From: Winogradskyella tangerina
Lineage (GTDB): Bacteria; Bacteroidota; Bacteroidia; Flavobacteriales; Flavobacteriaceae
Direction: 5' to 3'
NCBI RefSeq assembly: GCF_003260205.1
Contig: NZ_QERF01000009.1
Span: 181,864-245,863, forward strand
DNA: 64,000 nucleotides
Numbering within the stretch: position 1 is the first letter of the stretch; the number at the start of each line of letters is the position of its first letter. Made by a program: the position numbers and the translations under genes. The notes beneath the pieces were generated by a model, which saw only the letters and a list, made by a program, of their open reading frames with translations, was not told the origin of the DNA and made no database searches. Shown here in pieces: positions 9,701 to 18,669 of the stretch.

Positions 9701-9724
9701 AAGCGACTATTTAGTCGCTTTTTT
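9701..9724 (+). terminator. Intrinsic terminator after infB
   Basis: AAGCGACTA pairs with TAGTCGCTT across a very short loop (stem arms 9701-9709 and 9712-9720), followed by a long T run. It separates the infB operon from the glycosyltransferase-like gene that starts at 9739. Confidence 0.9.
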
Positions 9725-9738
9725 GTTTTTTTGGAGTA

Positions 9739-10740
9739 ATGGAATCGCAGCCTAAATATCTTTACTATAAATCTTCAAAAAAATATGCTGAAGGCTTGCT
9801 TGATCGGCGTTCGTGCTTATCAATCTTGTTGGCCGAGGCTAAATTAAGTCAGAGGATCGCAGTTCTTCCGAAGTTTAGACTCGGTGCACACCACAATCAT
9901 GGTGAGGTTATAGAGAGTTACCTGGTTGGCGAGTATTTAAATATCGATCGACTTCATATTGATTATATATTAGAGGAAGATCTTCCTGATATTGAATCAG
10001 CGCTGCATTCAGATGACATTGTCAATATCACTGAAGAAAAATTCGATTTTACACAAACAGATGCAACTCTAGTTATTCGAAATTTGAAAGATGATAACTT
10101 TTGGAATCTTAAACTTTATGATGCTTTTGTTCTGGCGAAGTTGTTTCATGGCGTGGGCGTAAAATTTATTATTCCTGAAATAACTCCAACTTCTGAAATT
10201 ATAGCCATTGGTGATCAAATTTTGAACCGATTAGAACAACCTCGATTAGGCTTACACCTTCGAAGAGGTGACCGACTCAACAAAAAGCTGAATACAAGTA
10301 TGAATGAAGACGTCATGCTAAGAAAGTTGAGTCAATTCAAGTTTAAATCTGCCTATGTTGCCACCAATGATCAAAACTATAAGATCAATGACAGTCGCTT
10401 CTTAACATGGAAAGATTTCAAAGACATTTTGGGGCATATTCAAGATAATTATTTGCTATTTGCCATTGAAATGTATGTTGTGGATCAGTGCGAAATTCCG
10501 GTAAGAACCTTTAATGATTCGTCGCCATTTTTTCATATTGAAGATGGTTTCAAAAAGAATTATGCAATTTGTAATTACAGCATGCATGGTTCAAATAATA
10601 GTTTCAAAAGAATTCCTGATCATTTGATCGAATGCCAATATGAAGACCGATCAAAAATTAACCGGAAAGCATTTGTGAAAGCACGTCCATTTCTTCCAAG
10701 ATTAATTATGGCCGTGAAACGAAAATTGAAACTTGTGTAA
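9739..10740 (+). CDS. Putative O-fucosyltransferase-like (GT-B) glycosyltransferase
   Basis: A 333-residue protein without signal peptide or membrane helix. Residues 172-178 read LHLRRGD, the conserved H-x-R-R-G-D motif that binds the GDP-sugar in NodZ, FUT8 and protein O-fucosyltransferases. Downstream, SAYVATNDQN (about residues 208-217) matches the position of the second conserved motif (ATD-like). The first 160 residues are poorly conserved, as in the family. The sequence therefore supports a cytoplasmic GDP-fucose-type transferase acting on a glycan or protein, but donor and acceptor are unknown. No other sugar gene adjoins it. It starts 15 bases after the infB terminator with GGAG just before the ATG, and ends 4 bases before the convergent SPOR gene. 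Confidence 0.6.
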   Translation: MESQPKYLYYKSSKKYAEGLLDRRSCLSILLAEAKLSQRIAVLPKFRLGAHHNHGEVIESYLVGEYLNIDRLHIDYILEEDLPDIESALHSDDIVNITEEKFDFTQTDATLVIRNLKDDNFWNLKLYDAFVLAKLFHGVGVKFIIPEITPTSEIIAIGDQILNRLEQPRLGLHLRRGDRLNKKLNTSMNEDVMLRKLSQFKFKSAYVATNDQNYKINDSRFLTWKDFKDILGHIQDNYLLFAIEMYVVDQCEIPVRTFNDSSPFFHIEDGFKKNYAICNYSMHGSNNSFKRIPDHLIECQYEDRSKINRKAFVKARPFLPRLIMAVKRKLKLV

Positions 10741-10744
10741 GGAT

Positions 10745-11128
10745 TTATTTCTTGTCTAACTTCGGCTGAAAAATAATGGCGTTCATGTAGTCTTTTTTAA
10801 TTTTCGCCAAAGCTCTATCTGCTTCTAACCTTGTCGCAAAATTACCCACCCAAACTTTATAATTTGGAGTGTTCCAAACAATCTCCACAGGCCATTCGCC
10901 ATACGAATTAAGAAAGTTTAATTTTTCGCGTTGTGCTTTATCAGGATCAACACTTTGATATACCTGAATCTTATATATTTTGGTCGTCTTAATGTCTTTC
11001 TTATATTCTAACAATCTATCGATATCACTGTCTTGATCGATTTTTACCTGACCTTCTTGCGCACTTAAATTGAAGGCGAAAAATAAGATTAATATTAGGG
11101 CGCTGATATATCTATTTTTTGTACTCAT
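10745..11128 (-). CDS. SPOR-domain exported protein
   Basis: A 127-residue protein with a cleavable signal peptide (about residues 1-23, ending LSAQ). A SPOR domain follows (about 52-122): TTKIYKIQVYQSVD, YKVWVGNF and RLEADRALAKIKKDY are the typical strands and helix. SPOR domains bind denuded peptidoglycan, often at the division site, so a small periplasmic peptidoglycan-binding protein is likely; the exact role is unknown. Its end faces the end of the preceding transferase gene with 4 bases between. A TACCTTTG box on the minus strand (11146-11153) is a plausible -7 element. Confidence 0.85.
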   Translation of the reverse strand: MSTKNRYISALILILFFAFNLSAQEGQVKIDQDSDIDRLLEYKKDIKTTKIYKIQVYQSVDPDKAQREKLNFLNSYGEWPVEIVWNTPNYKVWVGNFATRLEADRALAKIKKDYMNAIIFQPKLDKK

Positions 11129-11249
11129 AATTCTACATTTTAATACAAAGGTATGTTATTCAACGATAAAGCCTAAAAAATGTTATTTAGAATAAGTATA
11201 AATTATATATTAAGACTTCGCTAACATTTCTAAAATCGACTTTATGCCT

Positions 11250-11257
11250 TACTTTTG
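11250..11257 (+). promoter_or_regulatory. Probable -7 box of the act-cox operon
   Basis: TACTTTTG fits TAnnTTTG and is the only good match between the SPOR gene and actA. A clear -33 TTG is not seen at the right distance. Transcription would begin near 11263, leaving a leader of about 75 nt before the preferred actA start at 11338. Confidence 0.5.
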
Positions 11258-11337
11258 CATGAGTTTTTGGAAACATGACTTTAGTCATATTTATGAAAAA
11301 ATCGTACCAAAGTTTAGAAGAAAATTCAACTAAGAAT

Positions 11338-12627
11338 ATGAAACAGGTGATCTACCGAAATTTAACCTCTCAGATACTCAGTCTAGGTTTTATTTTATTA
11401 CTTACGTTTTCAACCTCACTTAACGCTCAAGAAGGAGATCCGGCAAACGGAAAATCGCTATTTAACGCAAATTGTGCGGCATGTCATAAGCTAGATGCAC
11501 CAATGACAGGTCCAGCACTTCGTAACGTTGAAGCGAGGCTTTATGATGAAGAAGGGTTAGATAGAGAATGGCTTAACGCTTGGATTCGAAATAGTTCGGC
11601 ATTGATAAAAGCAGGTGATGCTTATGCCAACAAAATTTATGCTGAGTGGAATAACACCAACATGAATGCCTTTCCGCAATTGAGCGACCAAGACATTTCA
11701 GATATTTTGGCTTACACTGCTGAGCCACCACCGCCTCCACCACCACCAACTGATCCAACCGGAACAGATGCAACTGCTGGTAGTGGCGTATCAAATAATT
11801 TAATCTTAGGAGCATTAGCGGTTTTATTCGGCTTACTGGCTATGGCTTTAATTCTTGTAAAACGAACTTTAAATCGTTTTGCTGAAGCCAAAGGCATTGA
11901 AGCTGTTGCTGAGGTTAAAAGAAAACCAATCTGGAAAGCATTTGTTGAAAATCAATTCTTGGTATTAGTAACGGCAATATTCTTTTTATTAGCAAGTGGT
12001 TACTTTGTGTATGGCTACTTAATGCAGGTTGGTATCGATCAAGGTTACGAGCCCGTACAACCAATCCACTACTCACATAGAATACATGCTGGAGACAACG
12101 GCATCGATTGTAAGTACTGTCACTCTTCTGCAAGAGTAAGTAAGCATTCAGGTATTCCGTCGTTGAACATCTGTATGAACTGTCACAAGTCTATCAATCA
12201 GGTAGCGGATGCAACTCAACAAGAAGGTATTAGAGAGTATGGTGTTGATTACAACGCTGAAATCCAAAAATTATATGAAGCAGTAGGATGGGATGGAAGA
12301 GCCTACACAGGCGAAACGAAACCAGTAAAGTGGATTCGTATTCATAACCTTCCAGACTTTGCATATTTCAATCACTCGCAGCACGTTTCTGTAGCTGGTG
12401 TTGAGTGTCAGACTTGTCACGGTCCGGTTGAAGAGATGGAAATTATGTACCAGCACTCTCCATTAACTATGGGATGGTGTATTAACTGTCATAGAGAAAC
12501 CAATGTAAAAGTTAAGGACAACGAATACTACACGAAAATTCATGAAGAATTATCTAAAAAGTATGGTGTTGAGCAATTAACTGCGGCACAAATGGGTGGA
12601 TTAGAATGTGGTAAGTGCCATTATTAA
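11338..12627 (+). CDS. actA: Alternative complex III subunit ActA, multihaem cytochrome c
   Basis: A 429-residue membrane-anchored periplasmic cytochrome that carries electrons from menaquinol oxidation towards the terminal oxidase. I chose the ATG at 11338 because it gives a clean signal peptide (MKQVIYRNL to LNAQ); an earlier in-frame ATG at 11275 adds 21 charged residues. Residues 31-128 form a monohaem cytochrome c domain (CAACH at 46-50). A stretch of eight prolines (130-137), a membrane helix (about 152-175) and a second helix (about 205-228) follow. The C-terminal part has five more CxxCH sites (CKYCH, CMNCH, CQTCH, CINCH, CGKCH). Six haem sites are thus visible in total. It is the first gene of actABCDEF-coxBA. 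Confidence 0.95.
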   Translation: MKQVIYRNLTSQILSLGFILLLTFSTSLNAQEGDPANGKSLFNANCAACHKLDAPMTGPALRNVEARLYDEEGLDREWLNAWIRNSSALIKAGDAYANKIYAEWNNTNMNAFPQLSDQDISDILAYTAEPPPPPPPPTDPTGTDATAGSGVSNNLILGALAVLFGLLAMALILVKRTLNRFAEAKGIEAVAEVKRKPIWKAFVENQFLVLVTAIFFLLASGYFVYGYLMQVGIDQGYEPVQPIHYSHRIHAGDNGIDCKYCHSSARVSKHSGIPSLNICMNCHKSINQVADATQQEGIREYGVDYNAEIQKLYEAVGWDGRAYTGETKPVKWIRIHNLPDFAYFNHSQHVSVAGVECQTCHGPVEEMEIMYQHSPLTMGWCINCHRETNVKVKDNEYYTKIHEELSKKYGVEQLTAAQMGGLECGKCHY

Positions 12628-12654
12628 TTTTAATAAGAAGTAATTCAGAATTAT

Positions 12655-15600
12655 ATGTCATCAAACAAGAAATACTGGAAAAGTGTTGAAGAGCTAAACG
12701 ACAATAGCTCAATTGTTGAGACACTACAACAAAATGAATTTGTGGAAGAAATTCCAACGGATGAGTTTTTAGGTGATAAACAGGCGCTTGAGTCGTCATC
12801 AACATCACGTCGTGATTTCTTAAAGTATGTTGGGTTTAGTACAGCTGCAGCTACGTTTGCAGCATGTGAGGGTCCAGTAATTAAGTCGATTCCTTATGTG
12901 GTTCAACCTACAGAAATTATTCCTGGTGTTGCAAACTATTACGCAACAACGATTGCCAACGGATACGATTTCGCTAGTGTCTTAGTAAAGACAAGAGAAG
13001 GTAGACCAATTAAGATTGAGAATAATACAGATGCAGCTACAAACGGCATGGCTAATGCCAGAGTGCACGCATCAGTTTTAGGACTTTACGACAGTAAAAG
13101 AGTGAAATCACCAATGAAAGGCGAAGAAGCTATTTCTTGGGATGCTTTCATGTCTGAAACAACTTCAAAATTGAATGGACTGGCAGATGATAAGCACATT
13201 GTGTTTTTAACATCAACATTACCAAGTCCTTCAACACACAAACTAGTTGCAGAATTTGCTGAGAAATACGGCAATGTAAAACATGTGACTTATGACGCTA
13301 TTTCAGAATCTGCAGCATTAGATGCTTATGAAGCTAAGTATGGCAAACGAGGAATGGCTAATTACGATTTCTCAAAAGCTAAAACTATAGTGTCTGTAGG
13401 TGCGGACTTCTTAGGCGACTGGCAAGGTGGTGGATTTGAGTCTGGTTATGCATCAAAGCGTATTCCAGACCATGGTAAAATGTCGCGCCACATTCAGTTC
13501 GAATCTAATATGTCGTTAACTGGAGCTAACGCCGATAAGCGTATTCCAATTACACCAAGTCAGCAAAAGAAAGTATTAGCATTATTAAGTAGCAAAATAG
13601 TAGGTGGTGCAGTTTCTGTAGACCTACCACAAAATATTTTAAATGCAGTTCAGAAAGCAGCGAATGAAATTAATACTGCCGGAAGTAACGCTGTTGTAGT
13701 AACAGGTATTCAGGATGTGAATGCTCAGACAGTTGCTTTAGAGATCAATGAGCATTTAAGCAGTAAGGCTTTCGATCCAAAAACTACGATCTTAACAAGA
13801 CAAGGTAATGACAAAGCAGTAATGCAGCTTGTTGCCGATATGAATGCTGGTAAAGTAGGTGCACTTATCATGAATGGTGTTAACCCAATGTACACTCTAC
13901 CTAATGCTTCAGAATTTAAAGAAGGTTTAGCAAAAGTTGACCTGTCGATCGCTTTCTCAATGAAGAGCGATGAGACGTCTTCAAATTGTAACTTTATTGC
14001 TGCTGCTCCTCATAATTTAGAATCTTGGGGTGATTTCGAATTGAAATCTGGTCATTATTCAATGATGCAGCCAACAATTCGACCTTTATTCGATACGAAA
14101 CAATTTCAGGAAGTGCTTTTAGCATGGAATGGAAATACAATGTCATATAGAGATTACCTTAAAGATGTTTGGACAACAGATATCTTAAACGGTGCCTCTT
14201 TCAATAAAGCTGTTCAAGATGGTGTGTTCGTAAGTTCAGCCTCTTCAACAGATTCAGAAACTGAAGTTGATACTACTTCTGAAGGCGATGATACGGCTTC
14301 TGAAACACCAAACGGAAATGCAGCAAGAGCACTAGCAAGTTCGGCAAGTGCAAATGGAATGGAGCTGGTTCTTTATGCGAAAACCGGAATGGGTGATGGC
14401 CAGCAAGCCAACAACCCTTGGTTACAAGAATTCCCTGATCCAATTACAAGAACAACATGGGACAACTATTTAACGGTTTCAAGAGCTGATGCTGAAGCCA
14501 AAGGTTTAGTTAACGAGAATGTCGCTAATGGTGGTCTTAATGGTAGCTATGCTAACGTCACTGTAAATGGAGTTACAATCGAAAATGTACCTGTAATCAT
14601 TCAGCCTGGTCAGGCTAAAGGAACGGTAGGTTTAGCATTTGGTTACGGAAGAACTTCAGATGCGCTTAAAAAAGAAATGCAAACAGGGGTTAATGCCTAC
14701 CCACTATACCAAAACTTTAATGCTGTTCAGGAAGTAACTGTTGAAAAAGCTTCGGGAATGCATGAGTTTGCTTGTGTACAGTTACACAATACATTAATGG
14801 GTCGTGGAGATATCATTAAGGAAACAACTTTAGAGATTTTCAACACTAAGGATAAGCATGTTTGGAACAAAGTTCCGGAAGTATCCTTAAACCACGTTGA
14901 AACTCCTGTAACCTCTCCAGATGTAGATTTATGGGAAGAGTTTGATCGTTCAATAGGACATCACTTTAACTTATCTATCGACTTAAATGCATGTACTGGA
15001 TGTGGGGCATGTGTGATTGCATGTCATGCAGAGAATAATGTACCAGTAGTTGGTAAGACTGAAATGAGACGAAGTAGAGATATGCACTGGTTGCGTATTG
15101 ATAGATACTACTCATCTCAAGAGTCATTTGAAGGTGATAATACCAAAAAAGAAAATATTTCAGGTTTAGGAAGTTCATTGAGTGAATTTGGCGAAATGGA
15201 GAGTCCAGCAGACAATCCACAGGTTGCCTTCCAACCAGTAATGTGTCAGCACTGTAATCATGCACCTTGTGAAACTGTTTGTCCTGTTGCAGCAACAGCA
15301 CACGGACGTCAAGGTCAGAATCACATGGCTTACAACCGTTGTGTAGGTACAAGATATTGTGCAAACAACTGTCCATATAAAGTACGTCGTTTCAACTGGT
15401 TCTTGTACAACAAGAACGATGAGTTTGATTATTACATGAATGATGATCTAGGACGTATGGTATTAAATCCAGATGTTACTGTAAGATCTCGTGGTGTAAT
15501 GGAAAAATGTTCTATGTGTATTCAAAAGACACAAAAGACCATTTTAGATGCGAAGCGTGAAGGACGTCCGGTGAAGGATGGTGAGTTCCAAACAGCATGT

Positions 15601-15768
15601 TCAGCAGCATGTGGAAATGGCGCAATGGTATTTGGCGATATCAATGATGAAAGCAGTAAAATTGCTGAATTAAAAGAAGATAATAGAGCGTATCATTTAC
15701 TAGAGCATGTAGGTACTAAGCCAAATGTGGTGTACCAAACTAAGGTAAGAAATACAGCTGAAGCATAA
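12655..15768 (+). CDS. actB: Alternative complex III subunit ActB, iron-sulfur protein of molybdopterin oxidoreductase type
   Basis: A 1037-residue periplasmic subunit. Near residue 52 the twin-arginine motif SRRDFLKYVGF is followed by AACE, where C71 sits in a lipobox-like position, so export by Tat and lipid anchoring are likely. The region up to about residue 770 resembles the catalytic fold of complex iron-sulfur molybdoenzymes, although in characterised ACIII it carries no molybdenum cofactor. The C-terminal quarter has four cysteine clusters (CTGCGACVIAC, CQHCNHAPCETVC, CVGTRYCANNC, and CSMC with CSAAC) for Fe-S centres that take electrons from quinol. An acidic Ser/Thr/Glu-rich insert lies at about residues 523-560. 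It follows actA by 27 bases. Confidence 0.95.
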   Translation: MSSNKKYWKSVEELNDNSSIVETLQQNEFVEEIPTDEFLGDKQALESSSTSRRDFLKYVGFSTAAATFAACEGPVIKSIPYVVQPTEIIPGVANYYATTIANGYDFASVLVKTREGRPIKIENNTDAATNGMANARVHASVLGLYDSKRVKSPMKGEEAISWDAFMSETTSKLNGLADDKHIVFLTSTLPSPSTHKLVAEFAEKYGNVKHVTYDAISESAALDAYEAKYGKRGMANYDFSKAKTIVSVGADFLGDWQGGGFESGYASKRIPDHGKMSRHIQFESNMSLTGANADKRIPITPSQQKKVLALLSSKIVGGAVSVDLPQNILNAVQKAANEINTAGSNAVVVTGIQDVNAQTVALEINEHLSSKAFDPKTTILTRQGNDKAVMQLVADMNAGKVGALIMNGVNPMYTLPNASEFKEGLAKVDLSIAFSMKSDETSSNCNFIAAAPHNLESWGDFELKSGHYSMMQPTIRPLFDTKQFQEVLLAWNGNTMSYRDYLKDVWTTDILNGASFNKAVQDGVFVSSASSTDSETEVDTTSEGDDTASETPNGNAARALASSASANGMELVLYAKTGMGDGQQANNPWLQEFPDPITRTTWDNYLTVSRADAEAKGLVNENVANGGLNGSYANVTVNGVTIENVPVIIQPGQAKGTVGLAFGYGRTSDALKKEMQTGVNAYPLYQNFNAVQEVTVEKASGMHEFACVQLHNTLMGRGDIIKETTLEIFNTKDKHVWNKVPEVSLNHVETPVTSPDVDLWEEFDRSIGHHFNLSIDLNACTGCGACVIACHAENNVPVVGKTEMRRSRDMHWLRIDRYYSSQESFEGDNTKKENISGLGSSLSEFGEMESPADNPQVAFQPVMCQHCNHAPCETVCPVAATAHGRQGQNHMAYNRCVGTRYCANNCPYKVRRFNWFLYNKNDEFDYYMNDDLGRMVLNPDVTVRSRGVMEKCSMCIQKTQKTILDAKREGRPVKDGEFQTACSAACGNGAMVFGDINDESSKIAELKEDNRAYHLLEHVGTKPNVVYQTKVRNTAEA

Positions 15769-15798
15769 ACTATAAATTAAAGAATCAATTATATAATT

Positions 15799-17538
15799 AT
15801 GGCGTCTCATTACGAAGCACCTATTAGAAGACCTTTAGTTACCGGAGAAAAATCGTATCACGATGTTACTGTAGATGTAGCAAGGCCGGTTGAAGGCAAA
15901 GCAAACAAAGCCTGGTGGATTGTTTTCAGTATTGCTTTGGTTGCATTCCTTTGGGGAATAGGTTGTATTATTTACACCATTTCAACAGGTATTGGAGTTT
16001 GGGGTCTTAACAAGACTGTAAACTGGGCTTGGGATATTACTAACTTCGTTTGGTGGGTTGGTATTGGTCACGCAGGAACGCTGATTTCTGCAGTACTTTT
16101 ACTTTTCCGTCAGAAGTGGAGAATGGCAATTAACCGTTCTGCAGAAGCAATGACGATCTTCTCGGTAATTCAGGCTGGTTTATTCCCAATTATTCACATG
16201 GGTCGTCCATGGTTAGCCTATTGGGTATTACCAATCCCGAACCAATTCGGATCACTTTGGGTAAACTTTAATTCACCATTACTTTGGGACGTATTTGCGA
16301 TCTCTACCTATTTATCAGTTTCGTTAGTGTTCTGGTGGACTGGTTTATTACCAGATTTCGCAATGATCAGAGATAGAGCGGTAAAACCATTTCAAAAGAA
16401 AATATATTCATTATTAAGTTTCGGATGGTCTGGTAGAGCGAAAGACTGGCAACGTTTTGAAGAAGTATCATTGGTACTTGCAGGTTTAGCAACACCACTT
16501 GTACTTTCTGTACACACCATTGTATCGTTTGACTTCGCCACGTCTGTTATACCTGGATGGCATACCACGATTTTCCCACCTTACTTCGTTGCAGGTGCGA
16601 TCTTCTCAGGATTTGCCATGGTAAATACACTTCTTATTATAATGAGAAAAGTATGTAATCTCGAAGATTACATCACCGTGCAGCACATTGAGCTTATGAA
16701 CATCGTTATTATGATCACAGGTTCTATTGTAGGTGTAGCTTATATTACTGAGTTATTTATTGCATGGTACTCGGGTGTAGAATACGAACAATACGCTTTC
16801 CTTAACAGAGCAACTGGACCTTACTGGTGGGCATACTGGGCAATGATGACCTGTAACGTATTTTCTCCACAGTTTATGTGGTTTAAGAAATTAAGAACAA
16901 GTATCATGTTCTCGTTCTTCATTTCGATTGTTGTAAATATAGGAATGTGGTTTGAGCGTTTCGTAATTATCGTAACCTCATTACACAGAGATTACTTACC
17001 ATCATCATGGACGATGTTCTCACCAACATTCGTAGATATAGGAATCTTTATCGGAACTATCGGATTCTTCTTTGTACTCTTCTTACTGTACTCAAGAACA
17101 TTCCCGGTAATTGCGCAAGCAGAGGTGAAAACGATCTTAAAGTCTTCAGGTGAGCGTTACAAGCGAATCAGAGAAAGTGGAGAAAGCTTGGTAGGAACTG
17201 CAACTGACGACAGAACTTCTAAAGCGGTTGCTGCGGCGGTAATTTCAGAAGCTACTACTCCTAGTACTGAAGATAATTCCGGAAAGGTAAATGACCTACT
17301 AGGATCCATAGGAACTTTTGATGCTTCAACTGAAACAGCGGACGATCTAAAGAAGATCAATGGTGTGGGACCAAAAATGGAAGAAGTACTCAACAGTATT
17401 GGGATATATACATTCTTACAAGTTAGTAAGATGACAAAAAGAGAATATGACTTGTTAGATTCAATCACAGGTTCTTTCCCAGGAAGGGCAGAACGCGATG
17501 ATTGGGCAGGGCAAGCTAAGAATTTATTAAATAACTAA
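15799..17538 (+). CDS. actC: Alternative complex III subunit ActC, NrfD-type membrane protein with C-terminal HhH-like domain
   Basis: A 579-residue integral membrane protein with about ten transmembrane helices (residues ~38-435), the NrfD/PsrC-type subunit that forms the quinol site of ACIII together with ActB. After the last helix comes a charged, Ser/Thr-rich linker (about 440-512). Residues 515-579 then form a separate small domain starting DDLKKINGVGPKMEE, which has the helix-hairpin-helix pattern KINGVGPK...L..IGI. This resembles the HhH units of DNA-binding proteins and of some Bacteroidota ribosomal protein extensions. The domain should face the cytoplasm if the last helix ends there. 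Its role is unknown. It follows actB by 30 bases and precedes actD by 8. Confidence 0.94.
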   Translation: MASHYEAPIRRPLVTGEKSYHDVTVDVARPVEGKANKAWWIVFSIALVAFLWGIGCIIYTISTGIGVWGLNKTVNWAWDITNFVWWVGIGHAGTLISAVLLLFRQKWRMAINRSAEAMTIFSVIQAGLFPIIHMGRPWLAYWVLPIPNQFGSLWVNFNSPLLWDVFAISTYLSVSLVFWWTGLLPDFAMIRDRAVKPFQKKIYSLLSFGWSGRAKDWQRFEEVSLVLAGLATPLVLSVHTIVSFDFATSVIPGWHTTIFPPYFVAGAIFSGFAMVNTLLIIMRKVCNLEDYITVQHIELMNIVIMITGSIVGVAYITELFIAWYSGVEYEQYAFLNRATGPYWWAYWAMMTCNVFSPQFMWFKKLRTSIMFSFFISIVVNIGMWFERFVIIVTSLHRDYLPSSWTMFSPTFVDIGIFIGTIGFFFVLFLLYSRTFPVIAQAEVKTILKSSGERYKRIRESGESLVGTATDDRTSKAVAAAVISEATTPSTEDNSGKVNDLLGSIGTFDASTETADDLKKINGVGPKMEEVLNSIGIYTFLQVSKMTKREYDLLDSITGSFPGRAERDDWAGQAKNLLNN

Positions 17539-17546
17539 TATAGTAT

Positions 17547-18086
17547 ATGGAAGCTTCAAAAGTAATTCATGCTATTTATACAGATGATGAAGTATTGATG
17601 TCTGCCGTTAAAAAGGTAAAGTCAGAAAAACATCATATCGAAGAAATATATACTCCTTTTCCGGTTCATGGATTGGACAAGGCAATGGGCTTAGCGCCAA
17701 CACGAATTGCAATAACATCATTTTTATATGGATGTGTTGGTTTAACAGTGGCAATTGTTATGATGAATTTCATAATGATCAAAGATTGGCCGCAAGATAT
17801 TGGTGGTAAACCAAGCTTTAGTTATTTAGAGAATATGCCTGCGTTCGTTCCGATTATGTTCGAGCTTACGGTATTCTTTGCAGCGCATTTAATGGTAATC
17901 ACTTTCTATTTAAGAAGTAGAATGTGGCCATTCAAAAAGGCTGAAAATCCAGATCCAAGAACAACAGACGATCATTTCTTAATGGAAATCGCTATTCATG
18001 ATAATGAGAGCGAATTAACTTCATTATTACAAGAAACAGGAGCTGTTGAAATAAACATAGTTGATAAAGACGAAGATGCACATTAA
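17547..18086 (+). CDS. actD: Alternative complex III subunit ActD (DUF3341)
   Basis: A 179-residue inner-membrane subunit of ACIII. The N-terminal part (1-55) is soluble and contains VIHAIYTDDEVLMSAVKKVK and IEEIYTPFPVHGLDKAMGL, the hallmark of DUF3341. Two transmembrane helices follow (about 57-80 and 103-127), and a short acidic tail ends the protein. Its stop precedes the actE start by one base, so the two are probably translationally coupled. Confidence 0.93.
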   Translation: MEASKVIHAIYTDDEVLMSAVKKVKSEKHHIEEIYTPFPVHGLDKAMGLAPTRIAITSFLYGCVGLTVAIVMMNFIMIKDWPQDIGGKPSFSYLENMPAFVPIMFELTVFFAAHLMVITFYLRSRMWPFKKAENPDPRTTDDHFLMEIAIHDNESELTSLLQETGAVEINIVDKDEDAH

Positions 18087-18087
18087 T

Positions 18088-18648
18088 ATGAAGACATCAT
18101 TAAAATATATCACAGTAGTCGCAATTTTGGTAAGCTTTATGTCTTGCCAAAAGAACTCAAGACCAAACTATCAGTATATGCCTAACATGTACGAGCCAGT
18201 TGGTTATGAGGCTTATCAAGAGTCAGATGCTTTTGCTAACGGAGTAGAAGCGCAACTTCCTGCGGAAGGAACTATTCCGAGAGGTGATTTTATGCCATAT
18301 GAAATTCCTGATACAAATGAGGGTTATGACGATGCTAAAGCAAACTTAACAAGTCCGTTAGATTCAACTCAGGTTGATTATGAAGAAGGAAAAGTGTTAT
18401 ATGAGATCTACTGTGGAATTTGTCACGGTAACAAAGGAAACGGAAAAGGTAAATTAGTTGAACGCGAAAAAATACTTGGTGTACCAAGTTATGATGATGC
18501 AGGAAGAGCAATCACAACCGGAAGTATTTACCATGTGATCTATTATGGAAAGAATACCATGGGGTCATACGCTAACCAGTTAAATGAAAGTGAGCGTTGG
18601 CAAGTAGTTGCTTATGTTGAGAAACTTAAAGCAGATTTAGAAAAATAA
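18088..18648 (+). CDS. actE: Alternative complex III subunit ActE, monohaem cytochrome c lipoprotein
   Basis: A 186-residue lipoprotein. I start it at the ATG at 18088, directly after the actD stop, because this places a lipoprotein signal (MKTSLKYITV to SFMSC, with C20 as the acylated cysteine) at the N-terminus; a longer in-frame reading from 18061 would overlap actD and spoil it. The cytochrome c domain has CGICH at residues 109-113 and a methionine ligand candidate in the segment NTMGSYANQL. It receives electrons from ActA and may hand them to the oxidase. It lies 22 bases before actF. Confidence 0.93.
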   Translation: MKTSLKYITVVAILVSFMSCQKNSRPNYQYMPNMYEPVGYEAYQESDAFANGVEAQLPAEGTIPRGDFMPYEIPDTNEGYDDAKANLTSPLDSTQVDYEEGKVLYEIYCGICHGNKGNGKGKLVEREKILGVPSYDDAGRAITTGSIYHVIYYGKNTMGSYANQLNESERWQVVAYVEKLKADLEK

Positions 18649-18669
18649 GATTTAGATAAAGATTATATA

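Noticed and set aside
11275..11337. Longer N-terminus for actA
   Set aside because: The 21 additional residues are polar and precede a clean signal peptide that begins at the ATG at 11338.
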